Positions 7,072 through 14,217 of a stretch of 14,217 bases of DNA are shown here, one piece after another. The DNA comes from Verrucomicrobia bacterium UBA3750 (GTDB lineage: Bacteria; Verrucomicrobiota; Kiritimatiellia; RFP12; UBA1067), in the NCBI GenBank assembly GCA_002371755.1, contig DFGM01000165.1, forward strand, positions 10,747 to 24,963, given 5' to 3'. Position numbers and translations under genes: made by a program. Position 1 is the first letter of the stretch. Each line of letters starts with the position of its first letter. Under the pieces are notes generated by a model, which saw only the letters and a program-made list of their open reading frames with translations, was not told where the DNA came from and ran no database searches.

Positions 7072-9009
7072 CTACTTCGCCGCTACACGGACTACGGTGA
7101 GCGAATAGGGCTCCAGCGAAATACCGCCATCGAACTCGCCTGCGGTTTCCGTCGGCTCGACAGGCGCCGATTCAAGATTGTTCACTCCAAGCCAGCCGCC
7201 GCGCGGATCCCTTAGCGTAATGATGCGCGCCTTGCCCTTGAGATTGGCCTTCACGGTCACAGGCTCATCCTTCACATTCACGAATTTGAGCACCGTTTCG
7301 CCTGTCGCGTCGTCGTGGCCGGCGCAGTAGAAGAACGACTTGTCGTCCTTGGCGAGATTGTCGGTCGCCTTTATCGTGCGGCTGGGACGATGGAGGGAAA
7401 AGAGCTGCTGCACATAGTAGTTGGGGGTGGCGACGCTCTTCGTGCCGTCGAACCAGATCAGGTTGGGATGCCACTGGGTGTGCCCGTAGCGGGCGAAAAG
7501 GGGAGCGTAGCTGGCCATCTCCACCACATCGGAATTGCGCTCGAAGCCGGTCATTGCCGCAGCTTCGCAAAGGGCGGACTTCAGGTTGTTGGCCTTTCCG
7601 TGCTCCGTGTCGTGGCAGGCGTATTCGCCGGCGTAGACTTTGGGCTTCCCTTCGCGTGCGTAATTATCGTAGCGGCGGGCGGAGGAGAGAAACCATTCCG
7701 GGTCGCGATAGTAGTGCTCGTCCATGAGATCGGCCGTCTTGTCGGTGAGGCGCGCCCAGGCTTTGTCGAAACTGCTTCCGTCAGGTCCGGGACCGGACGA
7801 GCCGACGATGATGATTTCAGGGTGTTTGGCCTTGACGATTTTCTGGATGGCTTCGTAGCGGTCGAGGAAGACTTCATCCCAGTTTTCGTTGCCGATGCCG
7901 ATGCGTTTCAGGTTGAACGGGGCGGGATGCCCCATGTCGGCGCGCACTTTACCCCACTTCGTCGTCACGTCGCCGTTGGCGAATTCGATGAGGTCGAGAG
8001 CTACCTGCGCGAAGTAGTCTATATCCTCGATTGCCACGAATTGCGCCGGCTTCTGGAATTGGCACGTGATGCCGGCGAGGCAGATTGGCAATGGTTCTGC
8101 GCCAATTGCTTCGCACAGGAGGAAGTACTCGTAGTAGCCTAGGCCGAACGTTTCCCAGTAAGGCGGGGTGGGGTAGGCCCAGCGGTTTAGGATGCATTCG
8201 CGCCTCTCCTTCGGACCCACGGTGCGACGCCAGTCGTACCAGTGCTGGAAGTCGCCTTCCTCGACGATGCAGCCGCCGGGGAAACGCACGAACGCGGGCT
8301 TCAGCGCGGCCAGCTTCTCCACTAGGTCGCGACGGAGACCGGCGATGGTGTCGCATGGCATGAGGCTCGTGCAGTCGAATTCCACCGCCCTGCGCCCCTT
8401 GACGAGAATGGAAAGCATGCGCCTTCCGTCTTTCGCCTGCTCGTCGCGATAGATTCTAACCTGCCCGAAGGGGAAGTCGAAGACGTTCTTCTCGTCGGCG
8501 GTGAAGACGGTCTCGAACTCCGTCCAGTCGCCGAGTTTGTAGTCGATGCCGTCAAGTTCGATTTCGCGCCACTTGAACGACAGCGTGTAGTTCTTGCCAT
8601 CCTCCAGAAATATGCCGTCGTAGCCGCGATTGCGGACACCGGCCAGTCCAGCGCCGAACGATTCGATGCGCAGGTGCTTGGCGGTGTTCGGATGCACCGG
8701 CGCACCATACTGGAACGAAAGACGCGCCATGCCGCCGTTGCGGAAATCCGGCTCCCAGCCGTCGATGTTGCATATCCACTTCTCGTGGTCGGCCTGGCCC
8801 CAGTCGAAACCGGCGTTCATGAGCTGCTCGGGATAGATGCCGCCATCCGCCGCCCAGTTGATATCCTCGAAGAATATGCCCCAAAGGGATTTTGGCACCT
8901 CGTGGCCGCTTTGGAGGTCTCCAAGCGTGATTTCAATCTGTTCGCCCAGGCACGAGGCCGAGAGTGCAAAAGTGGCGGCAAGTGCCGCAAGTGTCTTTGG
9001 TGTGTTCAT
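7072..9009 (-). CDS. Secreted alpha-L-arabinofuranosidase, GH51 family
   Basis: This 645-residue enzyme should release terminal alpha-L-arabinofuranose from arabinan, arabinoxylan or similar plant polymers. Residues 1-22 (MNTPKTLAALAATFALSASC-LG) form an export signal; Cys20 lacks a good lipobox, so periplasmic or surface location by signal peptidase I is preferred. SLWGIFFEDINWAADGGIYPE (41-61) is the GH51 family opening. Residues about 70-215 form a carbohydrate-binding-like beta region, followed by the TIM barrel with VRFPGGCIVE (241-250). The acid/base is Glu375 in GNENW and the nucleophile Glu462 in AGEYA. A beta-sandwich closes the protein. The start at 9009 is chosen for the signal peptide and the promoter just before it; a much longer frame continues upstream to 10947, but it is only the antisense shadow of the EF-hand gene. 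It is single and converges with the lipid A operon. No arabinose-catabolism genes are adjacent. Confidence 0.93.
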   Translation of the reverse strand: MNTPKTLAALAATFALSASCLGEQIEITLGDLQSGHEVPKSLWGIFFEDINWAADGGIYPEQLMNAGFDWGQADHEKWICNIDGWEPDFRNGGMARLSFQYGAPVHPNTAKHLRIESFGAGLAGVRNRGYDGIFLEDGKNYTLSFKWREIELDGIDYKLGDWTEFETVFTADEKNVFDFPFGQVRIYRDEQAKDGRRMLSILVKGRRAVEFDCTSLMPCDTIAGLRRDLVEKLAALKPAFVRFPGGCIVEEGDFQHWYDWRRTVGPKERRECILNRWAYPTPPYWETFGLGYYEYFLLCEAIGAEPLPICLAGITCQFQKPAQFVAIEDIDYFAQVALDLIEFANGDVTTKWGKVRADMGHPAPFNLKRIGIGNENWDEVFLDRYEAIQKIVKAKHPEIIIVGSSGPGPDGSSFDKAWARLTDKTADLMDEHYYRDPEWFLSSARRYDNYAREGKPKVYAGEYACHDTEHGKANNLKSALCEAAAMTGFERNSDVVEMASYAPLFARYGHTQWHPNLIWFDGTKSVATPNYYVQQLFSLHRPSRTIKATDNLAKDDKSFFYCAGHDDATGETVLKFVNVKDEPVTVKANLKGKARIITLRDPRGGWLGVNNLESAPVEPTETAGEFDGGISLEPYSLTVVRVAAK

Positions 9010-9016
9010 GGACGGT

Positions 9017-9045
9017 ATTTTACCATATATAGCCGCATCGCTCAA
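9017..9045 (-). promoter_or_regulatory. Promoter of the GH51 gene, leaderless
   Basis: On the minus strand TTGAGC (9045-9040) lies exactly 17 nt before TAAAAT (9022-9017), and TATATGG precedes the -10 box, making an extended element closely related to the TATGGTATAATA boxes of the other genes. The ATG (9009) starts 8 nt after the last base of the -10 box, so transcription should begin at or within a base of the start codon. No Shine-Dalgarno sequence is present. Confidence 0.75.
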
Positions 9046-9054
9046 CCCCATATT

Positions 9055-9131
9055 GGCTTGCGGCGCGGCGGCCAATCGCGCGGCTCCCTCATCTGCCCTA
9101 CTACACGCAAGGCGCAAAATATGGTATAATA
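9055..9131 (+). promoter_or_regulatory. Promoter module of the EF-hand gene, near-leaderless, related to the lpxI promoter
   Basis: The extended box AATATGGTATAATA (9118-9131) contains TATAAT at 9125-9130. The -35 position 17 nt upstream reads TACACG (9102-9107), inside CTACACGCAAG (9101-9111). The same 11 bases sit before lpxI at 3635-3645, with the same 6-nt gap to the extended -10 box. GGCTTGCGGC (9055-9064) is also shared with 3619-3628. Predicted start of transcription is near 9137 and the ATG is at 9142, leaving a leader of about 5 nt and no ribosome-binding site. The module shares the gap between divergent genes with the GH51 promoter. Confidence 0.72.
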
Positions 9132-9141
9132 ACATCCACCT

Positions 9142-10812
9142 ATGAAAAACTACGAATGGAACTGGTTCAAGGCTGGGCGCATGACCCAGGTGTCGCTCTC
9201 CAAAGGCGAAGATATCGCCAATCTCGCCAATCTCGACAAGAAGCATTGGCTCGCCATCTCCATGCCTGTCAAAGGCGTGAGATTCGATTCCCGCATGCTC
9301 GAACTTATGGATTCGGATGGCGACGGGCGCATCCGCACGCCCGAAGTGATTGCCGCAGTGGAATTCCTCAAAGCGAAAGGCGTGGATCTCGATTCGCTCT
9401 TCAAATCGGGCGAAGCCGAAGAAAAGGCGCTGGCCGAGGTGATGGACAAGGAAGCCGACCTCGCGAAAGTTCCGCTTACAGCCGATGAGAAAGCCGCAAT
9501 CGCAAAGTGGGAAGCGGCGGGCAAGGATGCTCTCGCGCCTGGCTTCGCTTCGCTGGACGATATGGCCGCGGCCGATGCCGCGCTTAAAGCGGTCGAAGAA
9601 TTGATCGACGGCTATTTCACTCCGCCGGAAGATATGCCGCTCGTGACGGAAGAAGCGGATAAGACTCTTCCTCTCAAGGAAAAGCTCAACCCGAAACACC
9701 TCGAAGCCATTCTCGATTTCGCCGAAAAGTGCGTCAAGCCCGTCCTTGGGGAAAAGACGGAACTTGCCAGGCTCGAATGGAAGAAAGTGAAGGGCGCCAT
9801 CGCGCCATACCGCGCATGGGTCGCTGCAAAGCCCGTTGCGGGAGCGGGCGCCAAGGCGAAACTCGTGGAAGAAGAGAAGGTCCTGCGATACAAACTCCAC
9901 CTCGTCGAATTTCTCGAGAACTATGTGAACATGCGTCGTCTCTATTCCAACGACGACCTCGCCATTTTCCAGACCGGCGTCCTGCGTATCGACGCAAAGG
10001 AGATGAAGCTTTGCTTCCATGTGGATAGCGAGGCGGCGCATTCCGCGCTTGCCGGGAAGTCTAAGTGCTGCATCGTATACGTGAAGCTTTCGCGTCCTGC
10101 CGACAAGGCCGAGGCAAGCATGTGCGCAGTCGCCACCGCCGGTACGGTGCGCGGACTCTACGCCGGACGCAACGGCGTATTCTACGATCGCGACGGCAAG
10201 GATTGGGAAGCGACCGTCACGAAAGTCGTCGAGGCGGAGGTTTCTCTCGCGGAAGCGTTCTGGGCACCATGGCGCAAGCTTGGCGAGGGAATCGCATCCA
10301 GCGTGAAGAAGTTCCTCGGCGACAAACAGAACGCGGCCCAGGCGAAACTCGATGCCGGAGCCCAGAACGCACAGGCGGGAGGCGCCGCCATGGCGTCCAG
10401 CATCGCGGCCATCGGCATCGGAGTAGGCATGATGGGTGCGGCTCTCGCTTCCATCATGGCGGCGATTTCCGGCATGGCATGGTGGCAAATTCTCGTCTCC
10501 ATCGCAGCTGTAGTCCTCGTCGTTTCCCTGCCGAGCGCGATTCTTACATGGTTCAAGCTTCGCCAGAGGGATATCGGCGCGATACTTAACGCGAGCGGAT
10601 GGGCGATAAACCGTCCGATGCGGTTCTCCATGAAGCTGGCGCGCGAGTTCACAAAGACGGCGCGGGACCCCTTGTTCATGCGCATCGCGATTTGCGTCGC
10701 CGCCGCCGTGGCGATACTCTTTGCGGTTCTTTGCCGTGTGAATGCCACATGCGGCGAATGCGTATCGTGCGAAGATGCTCCGGTCCAGGCTGCTGAAGCC
10801 GCAGAGCAGTAA
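9142..10812 (+). CDS. Uncharacterised EF-hand protein with three C-terminal membrane segments
   Basis: I do not know a function for this 556-residue protein. Near the N-terminus, residues 57-68 form a textbook calcium-binding EF-hand loop, DSDGDGRIRTPE, with Asp57, Asp59, Asp61, Ile64 and Glu68 in the canonical places. The preceding KGEDIANLANLDKKHWLAIS (21-40) looks like a conserved family block. A long helical, Lys/Glu/Ala-rich region follows (about 75-290), then a probable beta domain containing CCIVYVKL and GLYAGRNGVFYDRDGKDW. Membrane segments are predicted at about 416-440 (Gly/Ala-rich), 447-470 and 511-531. Between the last two lies ILNASGWAINRP. The short tail carries CGECVSC (537-543), which could bind a metal or form a disulphide. 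There is no signal peptide, so the large N-terminal part is probably cytoplasmic. From memory, similar large EF-hand proteins occur unannotated in Bacteroidetes. proA follows 20 nt downstream. Confidence 0.8.
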   Translation: MKNYEWNWFKAGRMTQVSLSKGEDIANLANLDKKHWLAISMPVKGVRFDSRMLELMDSDGDGRIRTPEVIAAVEFLKAKGVDLDSLFKSGEAEEKALAEVMDKEADLAKVPLTADEKAAIAKWEAAGKDALAPGFASLDDMAAADAALKAVEELIDGYFTPPEDMPLVTEEADKTLPLKEKLNPKHLEAILDFAEKCVKPVLGEKTELARLEWKKVKGAIAPYRAWVAAKPVAGAGAKAKLVEEEKVLRYKLHLVEFLENYVNMRRLYSNDDLAIFQTGVLRIDAKEMKLCFHVDSEAAHSALAGKSKCCIVYVKLSRPADKAEASMCAVATAGTVRGLYAGRNGVFYDRDGKDWEATVTKVVEAEVSLAEAFWAPWRKLGEGIASSVKKFLGDKQNAAQAKLDAGAQNAQAGGAAMASSIAAIGIGVGMMGAALASIMAAISGMAWWQILVSIAAVVLVVSLPSAILTWFKLRQRDIGAILNASGWAINRPMRFSMKLAREFTKTARDPLFMRIAICVAAAVAILFAVLCRVNATCGECVSCEDAPVQAAEAAEQ

Positions 10813-10832
10813 TCCTTCAAGAAGAGACTGCG

Positions 10833-12038
10833 ATGGACAATAGTGATGTGGCGGAGAGAATCCGCAGCATGGCAGTAAAGGCAAGGGCGGCGGCTGCCGC
10901 CCTTCGCCGTTTGGACGAGGCCGGGAAAAACGCCATGCTCGAAGCAATGGCGCGTTCGCTCGAAGAATCGAAAAGTTCCATCATGGCGGCAAACGCCGTG
11001 GATGTTGAAGATGCCAAAGCATCCGGGCTCTCTCCGGCGATGGTGGATAGGCTTTTGCTGACCGATGCGCGCTTTGCCTCCATGGTGGGAGGGGTCAGGC
11101 ATATTGCCACTCTTCCGGATCCGGTAGGTGCGGAAATATGGCGGCGCGAGATGCCCTCCGGGATTTCCATATCCAAAGTGCGCGAACCATTTGGCGTGGT
11201 GGCGGTCGTCTTTGAGAGCCGCCCGAACGTATTTGTGGATACGGCCGCACTTTGCCTCAAGACAGGCAATGCCATCATATTGCGCGGTGGCAAGGAGGCT
11301 CTCCGGAGCAACCTCGCGCTCGCGAATGCCGTCGCCAAGGCGTTAGACGTCGAAAACGCCGTCCAGCTCGTCGACTTCGGTGCTCACGATGCCGTAAGAG
11401 AGCTTGTGCGCCTGCCGGGACTCGTAGACGTGGCGATACCTCGTGGCGGAGAACGCCTCATCACGGCAATGTGCGAGGCGGCCCTGATACCCGTTCTCAA
11501 GCACTACAAGGGCGTCTGTCACATCTATGTGGATGACAAAGCCAACATCCCGATGGCACTTGCCATACTGGATAACGCCAAGGTGCAGCGCCCAAGCGCG
11601 TGCAATGCGGCAGAGTGCCTGCTCGTGCACGAAAAGCTCGCGCCGCTTTTTCTTCCGATGGTGCGCGCCTGGGCGCAAGGCTCCGGTGTAACATTGCATA
11701 GCGGCGAAGCGGGCAAGGAATATCTTTCTCTCGATCTGAATGTCGAAACCGTCGCTGGCTGCCGCGAGGCCATAGACTTTATAAACACGCATTCCTCGCA
11801 CCATTCCGACGCAATCATAACCGAGGATGCCGGACGGGCGAAGGAGTTTCTGAGAGATGTGGATTCCGCTTGCGTCTACCACAACGCCTCGACGCGGTTC
11901 ACCGATGGCGCGGAGTTCGGCATGGGCGCCGAAATCGGCATTTCCACCGACAAGCTTCACGCCAGAGGTCCGATGGGGCTTGAGGAGCTCACCACCTATA
12001 AATATGTTGTCACCGGCGACGGAGCCATCCGCGGCTGA
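10833..12038 (+). CDS. proA: Gamma-glutamyl phosphate reductase ProA
   Basis: ProA reduces gamma-glutamyl phosphate with NADPH to glutamate-5-semialdehyde, the second step of proline synthesis in the cytoplasm. The 401-residue product is slightly shorter than the usual 415-420. Family blocks are seen in order: REPFGVVAVVFESRPNVFVD, CLKTGNAIILRGGKEAL, DVAIPRGGERLI, KHYKGVCHIYVD, then QRPSACNAAECLLVH with catalytic Cys257, and the C-terminal HSDAIITED, FGMGAEIGISTDKLHARGPMGLEELTTYKY. The nearby proB kinase is not in the window. The gene starts 20 nt after the EF-hand gene, with only a weak purine stretch (AAGAAGAGA) as ribosome-binding site, and no promoter is visible in the gap, so it is probably translated from a shared mRNA. 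A strong terminator follows it. Confidence 0.96.
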   Translation: MDNSDVAERIRSMAVKARAAAAALRRLDEAGKNAMLEAMARSLEESKSSIMAANAVDVEDAKASGLSPAMVDRLLLTDARFASMVGGVRHIATLPDPVGAEIWRREMPSGISISKVREPFGVVAVVFESRPNVFVDTAALCLKTGNAIILRGGKEALRSNLALANAVAKALDVENAVQLVDFGAHDAVRELVRLPGLVDVAIPRGGERLITAMCEAALIPVLKHYKGVCHIYVDDKANIPMALAILDNAKVQRPSACNAAECLLVHEKLAPLFLPMVRAWAQGSGVTLHSGEAGKEYLSLDLNVETVAGCREAIDFINTHSSHHSDAIITEDAGRAKEFLRDVDSACVYHNASTRFTDGAEFGMGAEIGISTDKLHARGPMGLEELTTYKYVVTGDGAIRG

Positions 12039-12055
12039 GGACGATTTGCGAAAAC

Positions 12056-12099
12056 AAAAACGATACGGGCGCTCCTTGCGGTTCGCCCGTATCGTTTTT
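12056..12099. terminator. Bidirectional terminator between proA and the ROK-like gene
   Basis: Positions 12056-12071 (AAAAACGATACGGGCG) and 12084-12099 (CGCCCGTATCGTTTTT) form a perfect 16-bp stem with a 12-nt loop. The outer A and T runs make it work in both directions, which fits two converging genes. Confidence 0.93.
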
Positions 12100-12123
12100 C
12101 ATTGAGGCAGGTGTGAAACCTGC

Positions 12124-12146
12124 GGCGGCGAAGGGGGCTCGCCGCC
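12124..12146 (-). terminator. GC-rich hairpin just after the ROK-like gene stop
   Basis: GGCGGCGA (12124-12131) and TCGCCGCC (12139-12146) form a perfect 8-bp stem with a 7-nt loop, 6 nt beyond the minus-strand stop codon. No T run follows at once; a second small hairpin (GCAGGT/ACCTGC near 12107-12123) and the bidirectional terminator come next on the same strand. It may pause polymerase or protect the 3' end. Confidence 0.5.
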
Positions 12147-12152
12147 CTCTGC

Positions 12153-13577
12153 TCAGGCGCGCTTCGCCTTCTTCGCAGGCGCCTTCTTCGCGCCCTTGAT
12201 GACGGGAATCTGCGCAGCGGCCACGGACTGGCCGAGACGGCGGGCCTTCTCGTCAGGCATGAAGATGTCAATCTTCTCCGCCCATTCCGGATAGACGTCC
12301 TTGAGCATGGCCTTGGCTGTTTCGAGGATTATGGAACCGCCAAGTCCCGAAGTCACACGGCCCAGAATCATCATGTTCGAGTAATCGTAGAACTCGTTGT
12401 ACCACGGAATGGCGTGCGCGAGGAAGCGTCCGATCTGAATGTAGACCTGAAGAGCCTTCTCGTCGCCTTTCTCCATTGCGGCTTGCACGACTTTGAGCCT
12501 CTCGGGAAGCTTCATGTCCTTCGGGAACTTGAAGCCGTATTTCTCCGCGAGCCAGTTGACGGCCTGCTGCGAGAACGCCATCGCGCCCACGCCCGCATCG
12601 CCAGACCATTCATCCTTCGGAGCGGCTGGGTTGAAGTCGACAGGCGCGAATGCGAGTTCGGAAATGCGCCCCGTCATGGCACCCTTGGGATCGACGTAGC
12701 CAACCGCTTCGCTCGAACCCATCGCCACGCCGAGAATGCCTTTCTTGTTCATGGTGATCATGCCGGCGAGAGCCGTCACGTCGCCATCGTTGTAGATGGC
12801 AAACGGAACGCCCCAATCCTTTTCGATGCGGAAGAACATGTTCTGAGCCGTTTCGAACTTGGAGGGATTCTTCTCCTTGATGGCGCGGAAAAGACTCGCG
12901 ATGCCCATCTTCTGCCCGACAAGCGTGCCTGCCGTGGAGCCGCCTATCGCATCGACGCGCGGAAGCGAGGCCGCCGCTTCCTTGAGGCCGGCCGTGAGCA
13001 TGGAATAGTGGTATTCGGGGTCTGCGTTGTTGCGCGGATCCCACGGAAACTCCTTCGAGAACACCACATCGCCATTCTTGAGCGCGGAAATCTTGAAGTC
13101 GCTCGCGCCAAGATCGAAACCGATGCGGCAACCGTCCGCCACGGTCTTGACAATGGACGTCTTTTCGGAAAACTCCGGCATCTTCTTGAGGGGGAGAACC
13201 ACCGCCTCCACGGGCTTGCCGTATATAGAGGTAAAGAAGTCGTAATCGAACTTCCTCGCGCCTTTCTTCGTGTAGGCCTTTGCGACGGGCTGCACCACGG
13301 CATCGGGACCGGCAAGATAAAGCTTCCAGCCGCCTGCCGACCACACGATGAATTTGGCGATGCGCTCGACCACATACGAAACCTTCTTCGCTGCGGCGGG
13401 ATCAAGCCTCTTCGGAATCGGCAGGTCGTAGCGGTAGACTTTTCCGTCTTCGCGCTCCCATGCTATTGCAACCACATCGGCAGAAGAGCCGATGCCGTCG
13501 TAAATTTCCCATAACGCGCTCATTGGCGCCACGAACTCGCTTGCACAGGTGCACTTTTTGCCGCATTTGCAGGCCAT
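12153..13577 (-). CDS. ROK-like protein (sugar kinase/ASKHA fold) with Cys-rich N-terminus
   Basis: This 474-residue protein has the actin-like ATPase fold of the ROK family of sugar kinases and regulators. Visible motifs are the phosphate-1 loop IGFDLGASDFKIS (152-164, Asp155), the catalytic-type YNDGD with Asp264, the phosphate-2 strand ILGVAMGSSEAVG (281-293), and the adenosine motif ILGRVTSGLGGSIILE (404-419). About 140 extra residues precede the fold, including SYVVERIAKFIVWSAGGWKLYLAG (67-90), and the usual ROK zinc motif CxCGxxGC is absent. It is thus a divergent kinase, or a sensor. Oddities: the first residues are MACKCGKKCTC, with four Cys in a CxCxxxCxC pattern, and the end is the basic KGAKKAPAKKAKRA. 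The start at 13577 has AAAGGAG six bases before it; an upstream frame to 13832 is antisense to the next gene. It has its own promoter and no helix-turn-helix. The substrate is unknown. Confidence 0.82.
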   Translation of the reverse strand: MACKCGKKCTCASEFVAPMSALWEIYDGIGSSADVVAIAWEREDGKVYRYDLPIPKRLDPAAAKKVSYVVERIAKFIVWSAGGWKLYLAGPDAVVQPVAKAYTKKGARKFDYDFFTSIYGKPVEAVVLPLKKMPEFSEKTSIVKTVADGCRIGFDLGASDFKISALKNGDVVFSKEFPWDPRNNADPEYHYSMLTAGLKEAAASLPRVDAIGGSTAGTLVGQKMGIASLFRAIKEKNPSKFETAQNMFFRIEKDWGVPFAIYNDGDVTALAGMITMNKKGILGVAMGSSEAVGYVDPKGAMTGRISELAFAPVDFNPAAPKDEWSGDAGVGAMAFSQQAVNWLAEKYGFKFPKDMKLPERLKVVQAAMEKGDEKALQVYIQIGRFLAHAIPWYNEFYDYSNMMILGRVTSGLGGSIILETAKAMLKDVYPEWAEKIDIFMPDEKARRLGQSVAAAQIPVIKGAKKAPAKKAKRA

Positions 13578-13629
13578 GGTTGTCTCCTTTGTTTTGTTTG
13601 GTTTCGCCCCATTCAGAGCTTCGGCGGAT

Positions 13630-13658
13630 ATTATAGCGTTTTTTCGTCTCCTGCGCAA
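13630..13658 (-). promoter_or_regulatory. Promoter of the ROK-like gene
   Basis: On the minus strand TTGCGC (13658-13653) and TATAAT (13635-13630) are 17 nt apart. Predicted transcription start is near 13623, giving a leader of about 46 nt that contains the Shine-Dalgarno sequence AAAGGAG (13590-13584). The -10 box lacks the TATGG extension seen in the short-leader promoters. Confidence 0.72.
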
Positions 13659-13705
13659 CTGCCTTTCCTGCCGCTTCATTTGCCATAGGAGAGGCGCTGG
13701 GTCGT

Positions 13706-13734
13706 TTGCGCGTGGGCGAGGAATATGGTATAAT
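13706..13734 (+). promoter_or_regulatory. Promoter of the ychJ-like gene, near-leaderless
   Basis: TTGCGC (13706-13711) lies 17 nt before TATAAT (13729-13734), which sits in AATATGGTATAATA (13722-13735), identical over 14 bases to the lpxI and EF-hand boxes. The ATG at 13745 begins 11 nt after the -10 box, giving a leader of about 4 nt with no ribosome-binding site. Confidence 0.75.
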
Positions 13735-13744
13735 ATGCCGCCAT

Positions 13745-14217
<473 letters not shown>

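Noticed and set aside
7315..8142. 275-codon open frame antisense to the GH51 gene
   Set aside because: No domain seen, and the minus-strand gene has its catalytic residues intact over this region.
9010..10947. Possible 1291-residue protein on the minus strand, extending the GH51 gene upstream
   Set aside because: The extension is antisense to the whole EF-hand gene, is rich in Arg/His/Phe with no recognisable domain, and the GH51 signal peptide and promoter sit precisely at 9009.
12414..13514. 366-codon open frame antisense to the ROK-like gene
   Set aside because: Same Arg/His-rich shadow composition, no ribosome-binding site, no motifs.

Overview
The window reads as a chromosomal segment of a Gram-negative (two-membrane) bacterium with moderately high GC. 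Lipid A genes (lpxI, lpxB) show an LPS outer membrane. The pairing of LpxI rather than LpxH with a divergent LpxB, an exported GH51 arabinofuranosidase, a ROK-like sugar-kinase-fold protein and a large EF-hand membrane protein suggest a polysaccharide-using anaerobe of the PVC group, perhaps Verrucomicrobiota/Kiritimatiellota. That placement is inference from gene content; there is no rRNA here to test it.

Layout, left to right. (1) 1-1728: the 3' end of a sugar-porter MFS transporter, then secY on its own promoter with a hairpin-bearing leader and a strong terminator. (2) 1788-3395: a Na/Pi cotransporter-like protein with a PhoU-like tail. (3) 3675-6999: a compact operon lpxI - lpxB - ketosynthase-like gene with gaps of 4 and 6 nt. 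The third gene keeps the ketosynthase scaffold but has lost the catalytic Cys and one catalytic His. (4) 7072-9009, minus strand: a secreted GH51 alpha-L-arabinofuranosidase. (5) 9142-12038: an uncharacterised EF-hand protein with three C-terminal membrane segments, then proA 20 nt downstream. (6) 12153-13577, minus strand: a ROK-like protein with a Cys-rich N-terminus and a Lys/Ala-rich tail. (7) 13745 to the right edge: a YchJ/SEC-C protein, cut by the window.

The most striking signal is regulatory. Four genes (lpxI, the EF-hand gene, ychJ and, in variant form, the GH51 gene) carry a near-identical extended -10 box, TATGGTATAATA or close to it, only 8-12 nt before the start codon and with no Shine-Dalgarno sequence. 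Their mRNAs should be leaderless or nearly so. secY and the ROK-like gene instead have TATAAT about 50 nt upstream and a good Shine-Dalgarno sequence. Two of the short-leader promoters (lpxI and the EF-hand gene) also share an 11-nt block at the -35 position with identical spacing, and a second shared block further upstream, so they look like copies of one promoter module.

The best candidates for undescribed biology are the catalytically dead ketosynthase at the end of the lipid A operon, the EF-hand/three-helix membrane protein, and the dispersed short-leader promoter module.
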